The position numbers and the translations under genes were made by a program. A DNA stretch of 64,000 nucleotides, from positions 992,001-1,056,000 of the forward strand of contig NZ_CP128474.1 in the NCBI RefSeq assembly GCF_030369635.1. Reading direction: 5' to 3'. The stretch is from Microbacterium arborescens (GTDB taxonomy: Bacteria; Actinomycetota; Actinomycetes; Actinomycetales; Microbacteriaceae). The stretch's first letter is position 1; each line of letters starts with the position of its first letter. Shown one piece after another: positions 26,156 through 33,878 of this stretch. The notes under the pieces are model-generated. The model did no database searches and was not told the DNA's origin. It saw nothing but the letters and a program-made list of their open reading frames with translations.

Positions 26156-26572
26156 ATGACCGATCCGAACAACCCGTCCGCACCGCAGCCTCCGGCCTAT
26201 CAGCCGCCGGCATATCCGACGTCGTTCGCCGACGCTTCGTACCAGAATCCGAACGCGCCGGTGCCGGGCAAGACGCTCGGGATCGTCGCCTTCGTCCTCG
26301 CCCTGGTGCCTGTGGGGTTGCAGCTCGTCGGCCTCATCCTCGGCATCGTGGCCCTCGTCCAGAGCAAGAAGGCCGGCCGTAAGAACGGGCTCGCTCTGGC
26401 CGCGATCATCATCAGCGCTGTGCTCATGGTGATCGGCGTCGTCGTGGCGATCGTCCTGTTCACGATCTTCGGCAACGTGGCGAACGAGATCTACCAGACG
26501 TGCGTCGTCGAGGGCGCCGACACCGTGACGGTCTGGGGCCAGACCCAGTCCTGCTCTTCCACGCGGTACTGA
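26156..26572 (+). CDS. DUF4190-like small membrane protein
   Basis: This 138-residue protein starts with a Pro/Tyr/Gln-rich cytoplasmic segment (PQPPAYQPPAYPTSF) and then has two membrane helices. The first is GIVAFVLALVPVGLQLVGLILGIVAL. A short basic loop (KKAGRKNG) follows, then the second helix LAAIIISAVLMVIGVVVAIVLF and a short Cys-containing extracellular tail. This arrangement is the DUF4190/DUF4870-like fold common in actinobacteria, with no assigned function. The ATG follows GGGGGACCCC. A strong terminator follows 16 nt after the stop, so the transcript ends here. Confidence 0.82.
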   Translation: MTDPNNPSAPQPPAYQPPAYPTSFADASYQNPNAPVPGKTLGIVAFVLALVPVGLQLVGLILGIVALVQSKKAGRKNGLALAAIIISAVLMVIGVVVAIVLFTIFGNVANEIYQTCVVEGADTVTVWGQTQSCSSTRY

Positions 26573-26587
26573 CCCGACACGCTGAGA

Positions 26588-26622
26588 GGAAACCCCCGCG
26601 GATGTGATCCGCGGGGGTTTCC
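26588..26622. terminator. Strong bidirectional-type terminator hairpin
   Basis: A perfect 15-bp stem (26588-26602 with 26608-26622, GGAAACCCCCGCGGA arm) with a 5-nt loop. A-rich and T-rich flanks are built into the stem. It isolates the following sugar operon. Confidence 0.85.
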
Positions 26623-26652
26623 TCATGCCCGGCTCAGGTCTGGCCGTTGCGA

Positions 26653-26682
26653 TTGCATCCGAGCATTCAAAGCGCTTAAACT
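26653..26682 (+). promoter_or_regulatory. Probable promoter of the sugar ABC/GH3 operon
   Basis: TTGCAT (26653-26658) and TTAAAC/TAAACT (26676-26682) are separated by 17-18 bp. The -10 box lies inside the first LacI-type operator, the classic arrangement for repression. Confidence 0.45.
26667..26681. promoter_or_regulatory. LacI-family operator 1
   Basis: TCAAAGCGCTTAAAC contains the palindromic core AAGCGCTT with the central CG typical of LacI-family operators. It is the exact reverse complement of operator 2. Confidence 0.75.
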
Positions 26683-26697
26683 CATCTTCGGCGCAAC

Positions 26698-26712
26698 GTT
26701 TAAGCGCTTTGA
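26698..26712. promoter_or_regulatory. LacI-family operator 2
   Basis: GTTTAAGCGCTTTGA is the mirror copy of operator 1, with centres 31 bp (about three helical turns) apart. It would lie just downstream of the transcription start, 36 bp before the binding-protein GTG. Confidence 0.75.
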
Positions 26713-26747
26713 TCGCTTCGGCGATCCCGCGATTCAAGGAGGAAGAC

Positions 26748-28013
26748 GTGAAGTTCAAGACAGTGGCAGGTGGCATCGCCACCCTGGCTGCGGTGTCGCT
26801 CATCCTGACCGGCTGCGGCCGGGCGGACGAGTCGGCTGCCGGACCCGCCGAGGTCACGTCGCTCGACGACAGTCCGGCGACGGGCACGATCAGCGTGTGG
26901 GCGATGGGCGCCGAGGGTGAGGCCCTGCCCGCGTTCGTCGAGGAGTTCCAGGAAGCGAACCCCGACGTCAAGATCGACGTCACGGCGATTCCCTGGGACG
27001 CCGCGCACAACAAGTTCCAGACAGCGATCGCGGGCGGCAACACCCCCGACGTCGCCATGGTCGGATCGACCTGGATGGCCGACTTCGGCGACGCGTTCGC
27101 GACCGTCCCGGCCGAGATCGCGACCGACGGCTTCTTCCCGGGAGCACTCAGCACGACCGAGTTCGACGACCGCGCCGCCGGTGTGCCGTGGTACGTCGAC
27201 ACGCGTGTGCTCTACTACCGCACCGACCTCGCGCAGCAGGCGGGCTGGACGCAGGCGCCCACGACGTGGGACGAGCTGCAGCAGCTCGCCTCCGACATGA
27301 AGGAGAAGGCCGGCGCCGAGTACGGCATCCGGATGCCGGGCGGCAACGACTCGTTCCAGGGAGCGATGTGGATGCCGTGGTCCGCCGGTGCCGAGTTGAC
27401 CGACGGCGACGCGTGGACGCTCGACACCCCGGAGATGACGAAGGGTCTGGAGTACTACAAGAGCTTCTTCGACAAGGGCCTCGCCGACGCGAACGCCGAC
27501 ATCTCGGCCGGAGCGACGGAGGCGGAGTTCGTCGCCGGCACCACCCCGATGGTCGTCGAGGGCCCGTTCCTGCGCGGTCAGCTCGAGCTGCTGGGCGGCG
27601 CGGACTTCACCTCCAAGTACGCCACGGCCGTCCTGCCCGCTGACACCGGGTCGGTCTCCTTCAGCGGTGGGGCGAATCTCGTCGTGTTCAACCAGAGCAA
27701 GAACGCCGAGTCTGCGTGGAAGCTCGTCCGCTGGCTCAGCGAGCCGGAGACCCAGGCCGCCTTCTACGAGCAGACGGGCGACCTGCCCGCCCTCCAGGCG
27801 GCGTGGGATGCCCCCGCCCTGGCCGATGACGCGAGCCTGACGACCTTCGGTGAGCAGCTGCAGACGGCGAAGGCTCCGCCCGTGACCACCAGCTGGGTGC
27901 AGGTGGCCGCGAAGGGCGATCAGGCCCTCGAGCAGCTGCGCCGCGGCGGGGCGGACGTGCCTACCGTGCTGCAGAAGCTGCAGGCCGACGCCGACGCGAT
28001 CGGCCTCGAGTGA
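26748..28013 (+). CDS. Sugar ABC transporter substrate-binding lipoprotein
   Basis: This 421-residue extracellular solute-binding protein is of family 1 (MalE-like). The GTG at 26748 follows AAGGAGG. The signal peptide (MKFKTVAGGIATLAAVSLIL) ends in the lipobox L-T-G-C with the lipidated Cys at residue 23. Diagnostic segments are SVWAMGAEGEALPAFVEEFQ, GNTPDVAMVGSTWMADFG, VPWYVDTRVLYYRTDLAQQAG and SGGANLVVFNQSKNAESAWKL. It delivers a sugar to the two permeases encoded next. The GH3 enzyme at the operon end points to a beta-linked oligosaccharide, but the ligand cannot be read from the sequence. Confidence 0.93.
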   Translation: MKFKTVAGGIATLAAVSLILTGCGRADESAAGPAEVTSLDDSPATGTISVWAMGAEGEALPAFVEEFQEANPDVKIDVTAIPWDAAHNKFQTAIAGGNTPDVAMVGSTWMADFGDAFATVPAEIATDGFFPGALSTTEFDDRAAGVPWYVDTRVLYYRTDLAQQAGWTQAPTTWDELQQLASDMKEKAGAEYGIRMPGGNDSFQGAMWMPWSAGAELTDGDAWTLDTPEMTKGLEYYKSFFDKGLADANADISAGATEAEFVAGTTPMVVEGPFLRGQLELLGGADFTSKYATAVLPADTGSVSFSGGANLVVFNQSKNAESAWKLVRWLSEPETQAAFYEQTGDLPALQAAWDAPALADDASLTTFGEQLQTAKAPPVTTSWVQVAAKGDQALEQLRRGGADVPTVLQKLQADADAIGLE

Positions 28014-28969
28014 CCTCGATGTCCACCACCACTCTCCCCGCGGCCGGAGTCGACTCCGGCCGCGGGGCCTCCCGCCCCGGAGGCCTGCACGCCCGGCAGC
28101 GCAAGCGTCAGGCGCTCATCGCCTGGGCGTTCTGCCTGCCCTTCGTCGCGGTGTTCGCCGTCTTCATGCTGTTCCCGATCGTCGGTTCGTTCGCGATGTC
28201 ATTCACCGACTTCACGGCGCGCGACATCACCTCGCCGTTCGCGGTGAACTTCGTCTGGCTCGACCAGTTCGCGACACTCTTCGGCGATCCGCGCTTCATC
28301 ACGTCCCTCGGTGTGACCGCGATCTTCGTCGTGGTCGGCATCCCCGTCACGATGGTGCTCGCCCTCGCGCTCGCGCTCGCCCTGAACAGCGGCGGTGGAC
28401 GCATCGTCGCGTTCATCCGGGTCGGGTTCTACGCGCCGGTGGTCACGAGCATCGTGGCCGTGGCGGTCGTCTGGCGCTACATCCTCCAGCCCGACGGCCT
28501 GCTCAACTCGGCCCTCGCCCTCGTCGGCATCGACGGCCCGAACTGGCTGAACGACCCCGCCTTCGCCTTGCCGTCGCTGATCATGATGGCGGTGTGGCGC
28601 AACGTCGGCACGCTCATGGTGATCTTCCTCGCGGGCCTGCAGGCCGTGCCCCAAGACGTCAACGAAGCGGCGACGATGGACGGTGCATCATCGTGGCGGC
28701 GGCTCGTCTCGGTCACCCTGCCGCTCCTGCGCCCCACGATCCTCCTCGGTGCGGTGCTCATCTCCGTCGGCTACCTGCAGTTCTTCGAGGAAGCGTTCGT
28801 CATGACGAAGGGCGGGCCGCTGGATTCGACCCTGTCGGTCGCGTACTACACCTTCCAGCAATTCGGCTTCGGCGAGTACGGCCTGGCCTCGGCCGCCAGC
28901 TACGTGCTCTTCCTCGCCATCGCCCTGCTGAGCCTGCTGCAGTTCCGGCTGCTCCGTTCGAAGGACTGA
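28010..28969 (+). CDS. Sugar ABC transporter permease (MalF/UgpA type)
   Basis: This 319-residue inner-membrane protein has six predicted helices, starting WAFCLPFVAVFAVFMLFPIV, and the ATPase-contacting EAA loop in VNEAATMDGASSWRRLVSV followed by TLPLLRP. A hydrophilic N-terminal segment precedes the first helix. The GTG start overlaps the TGA of the binding-protein gene (GTGA), and ATG at 28019 is an alternative. It pairs with the next permease to form the channel. Confidence 0.93.
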   Translation: MTSMSTTTLPAAGVDSGRGASRPGGLHARQRKRQALIAWAFCLPFVAVFAVFMLFPIVGSFAMSFTDFTARDITSPFAVNFVWLDQFATLFGDPRFITSLGVTAIFVVVGIPVTMVLALALALALNSGGGRIVAFIRVGFYAPVVTSIVAVAVVWRYILQPDGLLNSALALVGIDGPNWLNDPAFALPSLIMMAVWRNVGTLMVIFLAGLQAVPQDVNEAATMDGASSWRRLVSVTLPLLRPTILLGAVLISVGYLQFFEEAFVMTKGGPLDSTLSVAYYTFQQFGFGEYGLASAASYVLFLAIALLSLLQFRLLRSKD

Positions 28970-28973
28970 CCCG

Positions 28974-29858
28974 ATGACAACCATCCCCGCTCCCGTGGTG
29001 GACACCGTCACGCCGCCGTCTGCCCCGCGACGCCGTCGCCGCCGGTTCGGTCCGCGCGCGATCACCTACACCGTCCTGACCGTCGGCCTCGTCCTCTGGC
29101 TCATCCCGTTCCTGTGGATGGTGCTGGGGTCGGTCAAGACGCAGGGCGAGATCCTGCGTCGCCCGCCGACCTGGCTCCCGGAGAACCCGACCGGCGAGAA
29201 CTTCGCGCAGTGGTTCGGGCCCCTCGACTTCGGCCACTTCTTCACGAACAGCCTGGTCGTAGCGGTCGTCACGGTCCTCGGCAACATCGTGTTCTGCTCG
29301 ATGGTGGGCTACGCCCTGGCGAAGATGGAGTTCCCGGGCAAGAAGGTGCTGTTCATCCTCGTCATGGTCACCCTGATGGTGCCGGGCGTGGTCACGTTCG
29401 TGCCGCTGTTCGTGATGGTCTCGTCGCTCGGGCTCGTCAACACCTACCCGGCGCTCATCCTGCCCTTCATCACCGCACCCATCGGCGTGTTCCTCATGCG
29501 GCAGTTCATCATGGGCATCCCCGACGCGCTGCTCGAAGCCGCCCGCCTCGACGGGGCGGGGGAGTGGCGCATCTTCTCCCGCATCGTGATGCCGCTGTGC
29601 GGACCCCCGCTCGCGACCCTCGGCATCCTGACGTTCCTCGCCTCGTGGAACAACTTCCTGTGGCCGTTGGTGGCGGCCCAGACCGAGGAGATGTACACGC
29701 TCCCCGTCGCGCTCTCGCTCTACTCGACGGGTCAGAACGCGACGAACTACGGACTGCTCCTGGCCGGGTCGGTGCTCGTCATCGCGCCGATCATCGTGCT
29801 GTTCGTCTTCCTGCAGCGCTGGTTCATCCGCGGCGTCGCCACCACAGGCCTGAAGTGA
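28974..29858 (+). CDS. Sugar ABC transporter permease (MalG/UgpE type)
   Basis: This 294-residue second permease subunit has an N-terminal basic stretch (APRRRRRRFGPRA), six membrane helices, and an EAA loop LLEAARLDGAGEWRIFSRI followed by VMPLCGPPLATLGILTF. It starts 4 nt after the previous stop. The cluster contains no ATP-binding subunit. In many actinobacteria a shared MsiK-type ATPase energises such transporters, and that is the inference here. Confidence 0.93.
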   Translation: MTTIPAPVVDTVTPPSAPRRRRRRFGPRAITYTVLTVGLVLWLIPFLWMVLGSVKTQGEILRRPPTWLPENPTGENFAQWFGPLDFGHFFTNSLVVAVVTVLGNIVFCSMVGYALAKMEFPGKKVLFILVMVTLMVPGVVTFVPLFVMVSSLGLVNTYPALILPFITAPIGVFLMRQFIMGIPDALLEAARLDGAGEWRIFSRIVMPLCGPPLATLGILTFLASWNNFLWPLVAAQTEEMYTLPVALSLYSTGQNATNYGLLLAGSVLVIAPIIVLFVFLQRWFIRGVATTGLK

Positions 29859-29902
29859 CCGCCGCGCTGCCGCATCCGTCCCCCCAACAGCGAAAGTCCC
29901 CC

Positions 29903-31747
29903 ATGCGACCCGAACTCCACACCGCTCCCGACGGAACCCGCTTCCGCGACCTCAACGGCAACGGCATCCTCGACCCGTACGAGGACCCGCGTCTGACTCC
30001 GGAGGAGCGCACCGACGATCTTCTCGGCCGGATGTCACCCGCCGAGAAGATCGGCCTGATGTTCCAGACCGTCATCGAGATCGGCCCGGAAGGCGAACTC
30101 CTCGAGGCTCCCGGCGCCATCTCGAAGTCGCCGACGACCGAGGTCGTGGTCGGCAAGAACATGACGCACTTCAACGTGCACGCGATCCGCACCGCCCGTG
30201 AGGGCGCACGCTGGAACAACAACCTGCAGCGCCTCGCCGAACGCACCCCGCACGGCGTCCCGGTCACGATCAGCACGGACCCTCGGCACGCGTTCGTCGA
30301 GAACACCGGCGTCGCGTTCTCGGCGGGGCCGTTCTCGCAGTGGCCGGAGCCGCTCGGGCTCGCCGCGCTCGACGACCTGGAGGTCATCGAGCAGTTCGCC
30401 GACGTGGCCCGTCGCGAGTACTGCGCGGTCGGCATCCGGGCAGCGCTCCACCCCCAGATCGATCTGCCCACCGAAGCCCGCTGGGGACGTCAGGCGCAGA
30501 CGTTCGGCTTCGATGCCGAACGGGTCTCGCAGATCACCGCGGCCTATCTGCGGGGATTCCAGGGCGAGGTGCTCGGCGCCGAGAGCGTCGCCTGCACGAC
30601 GAAGCACTTCCCCGGCGGCGGGCCGCAGCTCGACGGCGAGGACGCGCACTTCCCGTACGGCCGCGAGCAGGTCTACCCGGGCGGCATGTTCGATTACCAC
30701 CTCGAGCCCTTCCGTGAGGCGATCCGGCGCGGAACGGCCGGGATGATGCCGTACTACGGCATGCCCGTCGGGCTCGAACGCAACGGCGTCCCGATCGCCG
30801 AGGTCGGCTTCGCCTACAACCGCCAGATCGTGACCGACCTCCTGCGGGACGAGCTCGGCTACGACGGCGTCGTCGTCACCGACTGGGAGCTCGTCAACGA
30901 CAACCACGTCGGCGACCAGGTGCTGCCGGCACGCGCGTGGGGTGTCGAAGAGCTCGACCCGACCGAGCGCATGCTGCGGCTGCTGGATGCCGGTGTCGAC
31001 CAGTTCGGCGGCGAGGAGTGCACCGATCTGCTGGTCGACCTCGTCGAGTCGGGCGCCGTGCCCATCGAGCGCATCGACGTCTCCGCTCGCCGCATCCTTC
31101 TGGTGAAGTTCCGCCTCGGTCTCTTCGACGACCCGTACGTCGATGAGGACGAGGCCGAGCGCATCGTCGGGAACGCCGATTTCCGTGCCCTCGGCACCCG
31201 CGCGCAGGCGGAGTCGCTGACCGTTCTGCAGAACCGCGGCGACGTGCTGCCGATCGCGTCGGCCCCGCGTCCGAAGGTGTACGCCGAGAACATCGGCGAT
31301 GCCGCGCTCGCGCCCTACGCCGACCGAGTCGAGCGGCCGGAGGACGCCGACGTCGCGATCGTCCGCATCGGAGCGCCGTTCGAACCGCGTGACGACCTCT
31401 TCCTCGAGAAGTGGTTCCATCAGGGGTCGCTCGACTTCGGCCCCGGACTGGTCTCGCGACTGGGACGTGTCGCGGCGCACGCGCCTCTCGTGCTGGTCGT
31501 CGGACTCGATCGTCCCGCGGTGCTCACGCCTTTCGTGCCGGTAGCGTCGGCCATCGTCGCCGACTACGGCAGTTCGGATGCCGCCGTGCTCGCGGCGCTC
31601 ACCGGTGCCGTGCCCCCGCGCGGCACGCTGCCGGTCGAGATCCCGCGATCGATGGAGGCCGTGCGCCGCTCGCGGACCGATGTTCCGGGCGACACCGACG
31701 AGCCGGTCTTCCCGCGGGGGACCGGGCTGTCGATCGTGCCGGCGTGA
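29903..31747 (+). CDS. Glycoside hydrolase family 3 protein (beta-glycosidase)
   Basis: This 614-residue cytoplasmic protein (no signal peptide) has a GH3 N-terminal (beta/alpha)8 domain. The K-H motif TKHFPGGG lies at residues 233-240. The catalytic nucleophile is Asp327 in VVVTDWEL. A second alpha/beta domain follows. The sequence begins with FRDLNGNGILDPYEDP, typical of a GH3 subgroup that acts on imported beta-glucosides or related oligosaccharides. The PA14 and fibronectin-III modules of longer members are absent. The ATG at 29903 fits the family start. The gene is 44 nt behind the permease and belongs to the operon, so it likely cleaves the imported sugar. Confidence 0.9.
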   Translation: MRPELHTAPDGTRFRDLNGNGILDPYEDPRLTPEERTDDLLGRMSPAEKIGLMFQTVIEIGPEGELLEAPGAISKSPTTEVVVGKNMTHFNVHAIRTAREGARWNNNLQRLAERTPHGVPVTISTDPRHAFVENTGVAFSAGPFSQWPEPLGLAALDDLEVIEQFADVARREYCAVGIRAALHPQIDLPTEARWGRQAQTFGFDAERVSQITAAYLRGFQGEVLGAESVACTTKHFPGGGPQLDGEDAHFPYGREQVYPGGMFDYHLEPFREAIRRGTAGMMPYYGMPVGLERNGVPIAEVGFAYNRQIVTDLLRDELGYDGVVVTDWELVNDNHVGDQVLPARAWGVEELDPTERMLRLLDAGVDQFGGEECTDLLVDLVESGAVPIERIDVSARRILLVKFRLGLFDDPYVDEDEAERIVGNADFRALGTRAQAESLTVLQNRGDVLPIASAPRPKVYAENIGDAALAPYADRVERPEDADVAIVRIGAPFEPRDDLFLEKWFHQGSLDFGPGLVSRLGRVAAHAPLVLVVGLDRPAVLTPFVPVASAIVADYGSSDAAVLAALTGAVPPRGTLPVEIPRSMEAVRRSRTDVPGDTDEPVFPRGTGLSIVPA

Positions 31748-31784
31748 GGTCCGTCGGTAGACTCCCCGGGGAATCGAGGTAGTC

Positions 31785-32939
31785 ATGGTGGTCGGTCGGC
31801 CCACGGTCTACGACGTCGCGGAACGTGCCGGGGTGTCGATCGCGACGGTGTCGTTCGCATTCCGTCGCCCCGACAAGGTGCGCACCGAGACCCGCGACAT
31901 GGTGCTCCGGGTGGCGCGCGAGCTGGGGTACGTCCCGAGCGGCTCGGCCCGGAACCTCGCGCGTGGCCGCACGGGGGTGCTCGGGCTGCATCTGTTCGAC
32001 CTCCTCGTCGAATCGGCGCCACCCGTCGAGACCGGGCTGAATGCCGGGGGTCACCCGGCGGGCTCGACGACTCCGCCCGGTCTCACCGACCTCGCCGAGC
32101 TCGACCTCGACGTCGACCTGGTCTCGTGGGACGCCGAGGAGGACGTCCGTCGCAGCGCACCCCGGACCTTCCCCCTGTACGTCGACGAGATCCAGAGAGG
32201 ATTCGTGCTCGAGTGCAAGCGCGCGGGCACCGCGGTGCTGCTCAGCACCGGGGGACTGGGTGCCTCCGAGATCGCGGACACGGCGGGGCAGGTCGACGGT
32301 CTGGCGATCCTCCCCGGGCCCACGGTGACCGCGTCGCTCGGGTCGGTGTCGTCGACGCTTCCGGTCGCCGTGCTGAGCTCTCCGCTGGGCGACGCGCACC
32401 ACGTCCTCGCCGACAACGCGGGCGGCGAGCGGATGCTCGTCGAGCACTTCGTCGAGGTCCACGGGGTCTCCACGTTCGGGTGGATCGATGCGCCCGCGGG
32501 CTTCGACACCGACGAGCGCCGCACCGCCTTCTTCGATGCCGTCGCCTCCCACCCGGGCGCGAGCGCCGAGGTCATCGACACCGTCGAGCTCGAGCGCGCG
32601 CCGGTGTTCCCGGGGCTGAGCGCCCGGGCGGGCGCCGGCTCGCTGCCCGAGGCGGTCCTGTGTGCGACCGATCAGATCGCGCTCGCCGCGCTCGACGTGC
32701 TGCACGCCCGCAGCGTGGCGGTGCCCCGAGACGTGCGGTTGGCCGGCTTCGACGGCATCCAGGCGGCCGGGATGTCGTCGCCGCCGCTCACGACCGTGCG
32801 TCAGCCGATGGAACTGATGGGGCGCATCGCCGCCCACCTGCTGCTGAACGACCCGGGTGACGGCTCGGCGCGCCGAAGCGTGCGCGTCGAGGTCGGGCTC
32901 CGGGTCGGCGGAAGCTGCGGGTGCGCGGTCAGCCCGTGA
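31785..32939 (+). CDS. LacI-family transcriptional regulator
   Basis: This 384-residue repressor has an N-terminal helix-turn-helix TVYDVAERAGVSIATVSFAF (residues about 6-25), the hinge SGSARNLARGRTGVLGL and a periplasmic-binding-protein-like ligand domain (GFDGIQAAGMSSPPLTTVRQ near the end). It is longer than the usual ~340 residues, with an extra ~45-residue segment (about 75-120: SAPPVETGLNAGG to DVDLVSWDAEEDV) after the first beta strand. It closes the sugar operon and is the natural ligand-responsive repressor of the mirrored AAGCGCTT operators at 26667-26712. Its 3' end overlaps the converging FAH gene by 11 nt. Confidence 0.92.
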   Translation: MVVGRPTVYDVAERAGVSIATVSFAFRRPDKVRTETRDMVLRVARELGYVPSGSARNLARGRTGVLGLHLFDLLVESAPPVETGLNAGGHPAGSTTPPGLTDLAELDLDVDLVSWDAEEDVRRSAPRTFPLYVDEIQRGFVLECKRAGTAVLLSTGGLGASEIADTAGQVDGLAILPGPTVTASLGSVSSTLPVAVLSSPLGDAHHVLADNAGGERMLVEHFVEVHGVSTFGWIDAPAGFDTDERRTAFFDAVASHPGASAEVIDTVELERAPVFPGLSARAGAGSLPEAVLCATDQIALAALDVLHARSVAVPRDVRLAGFDGIQAAGMSSPPLTTVRQPMELMGRIAAHLLLNDPGDGSARRSVRVEVGLRVGGSCGCAVSP

Positions 32940-33798
32940 TGCGGCAGTGCGTCCGCAGCTCGCCGATGCCGTCGATGCCGACGGTGACGACGGAGCGGTC
33001 GCGCAGGAAGATCTGCGGGTCGCGCGAGTAGCCCGCCCCGCCCGGGCTGCCCGTCGAGATGAGCGTGCCGGGCAGCAGTGTCGCCGCAGTCGAGAGGTGC
33101 GCGACGAGCGTGGCGACCGAACGGATCATCTGGCCCGTCGAGGCATCCTGCACCGTCTGGCCGTCGACGACAGCCCAGATGTGCAGGTCTTGCGGGTCGG
33201 GGATCTCGTCGGCCGTCACGACGTACGGCCCCGTCGGCGTGAAGCCGTCGAACGACTTGCAGCGCGACCACTGCGCCTCGGAGAACTGGATGTCGCGCGC
33301 GGTGATGTCGTTGACCACGGTGTAGCCCCAGACGTGGTCGAGAGCCGTGTCGGCGGGGACGTCCTTCGCCGCGGCCCCGATGATGACGCCCAGCTCGGCC
33401 TCGTAGTCGACGGACTCGCTGAGGCTCCGCGGCCACGACGTGATCGCGTCGTGAGCGGTCAGCGAGTTGGGCCACAGCGTGAAGACGGTGGGCGCGGTGT
33501 CGGCCTTCAGGCCCAGCTCGCTCGAGTGCGCCGCGTAGTTCAGGCCGACGGCGAGCACGATGGGCGGGGCGAGGACGGCCGACGCGAACGTCGAGCCGTC
33601 GACGCCGTGCCACGCGATATCCGCACGCGTCGCCGCATCGGCGACCCGTGCGAGACCGTCGTCGCCGAGCTCGATGAGCTGCTGCAACCGGTCGGGTGCG
33701 CCGGCGAACAGGTCGCCGACGAACGTGGCCCGGTCGTCTTCGACGAGCACGAGGCGGGGATCGTCGGCCCCCGCGGTCATCACGTGGGCAAAACGCAT
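32929..33798 (-). CDS. Fumarylacetoacetate hydrolase-family protein
   Basis: This 289-residue protein has the FAH fold signature. An N-terminal domain is followed by the catalytic part with VLAVGLNYAAHSSELG, the metal ligands in DYEAELGVIIGAAAKDV (E and D) and the region WSRCKSFDGFTPTGPYVVTADE. FAH-family members are Mg2+/Mn2+-dependent hydrolases, decarboxylases or isomerases acting on 2-oxo acids of aromatic or sugar-acid breakdown. The substrate here is unknown. The ATG at 33798 is fixed by TAGCCT 6 nt upstream. It converges on and overlaps the lacI-type gene. Confidence 0.9.
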   Translation of the reverse strand: MRFAHVMTAGADDPRLVLVEDDRATFVGDLFAGAPDRLQQLIELGDDGLARVADAATRADIAWHGVDGSTFASAVLAPPIVLAVGLNYAAHSSELGLKADTAPTVFTLWPNSLTAHDAITSWPRSLSESVDYEAELGVIIGAAAKDVPADTALDHVWGYTVVNDITARDIQFSEAQWSRCKSFDGFTPTGPYVVTADEIPDPQDLHIWAVVDGQTVQDASTGQMIRSVATLVAHLSTAATLLPGTLISTGSPGGAGYSRDPQIFLRDRSVVTVGIDGIGELRTHCRITG

Positions 33799-33804
33799 GC
33801 TGCC

Positions 33805-33810
33805 AGGCTA
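33805..33810 (-). promoter_or_regulatory. -10 box of leaderless FAH-family gene
   Basis: TAGCCT on the minus strand ends 6 nt before the ATG at 33798. Confidence 0.55.
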
Positions 33811-33866
33811 CCCGGCTCACGGGTCGGCCGCCGCGCGAGCTGCTCCGCGTCGGGCAGGGGCGCCCC

Positions 33867-33872
33867 TAGGGT
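33867..33872 (+). promoter_or_regulatory. -10 box of leaderless prsW-like gene
   Basis: TAGGGT ends 6 nt before the GTG at 33879. It faces away from the FAH -10 box 57 nt to its left. Confidence 0.55.
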
Positions 33873-33878
33873 GGGGGC

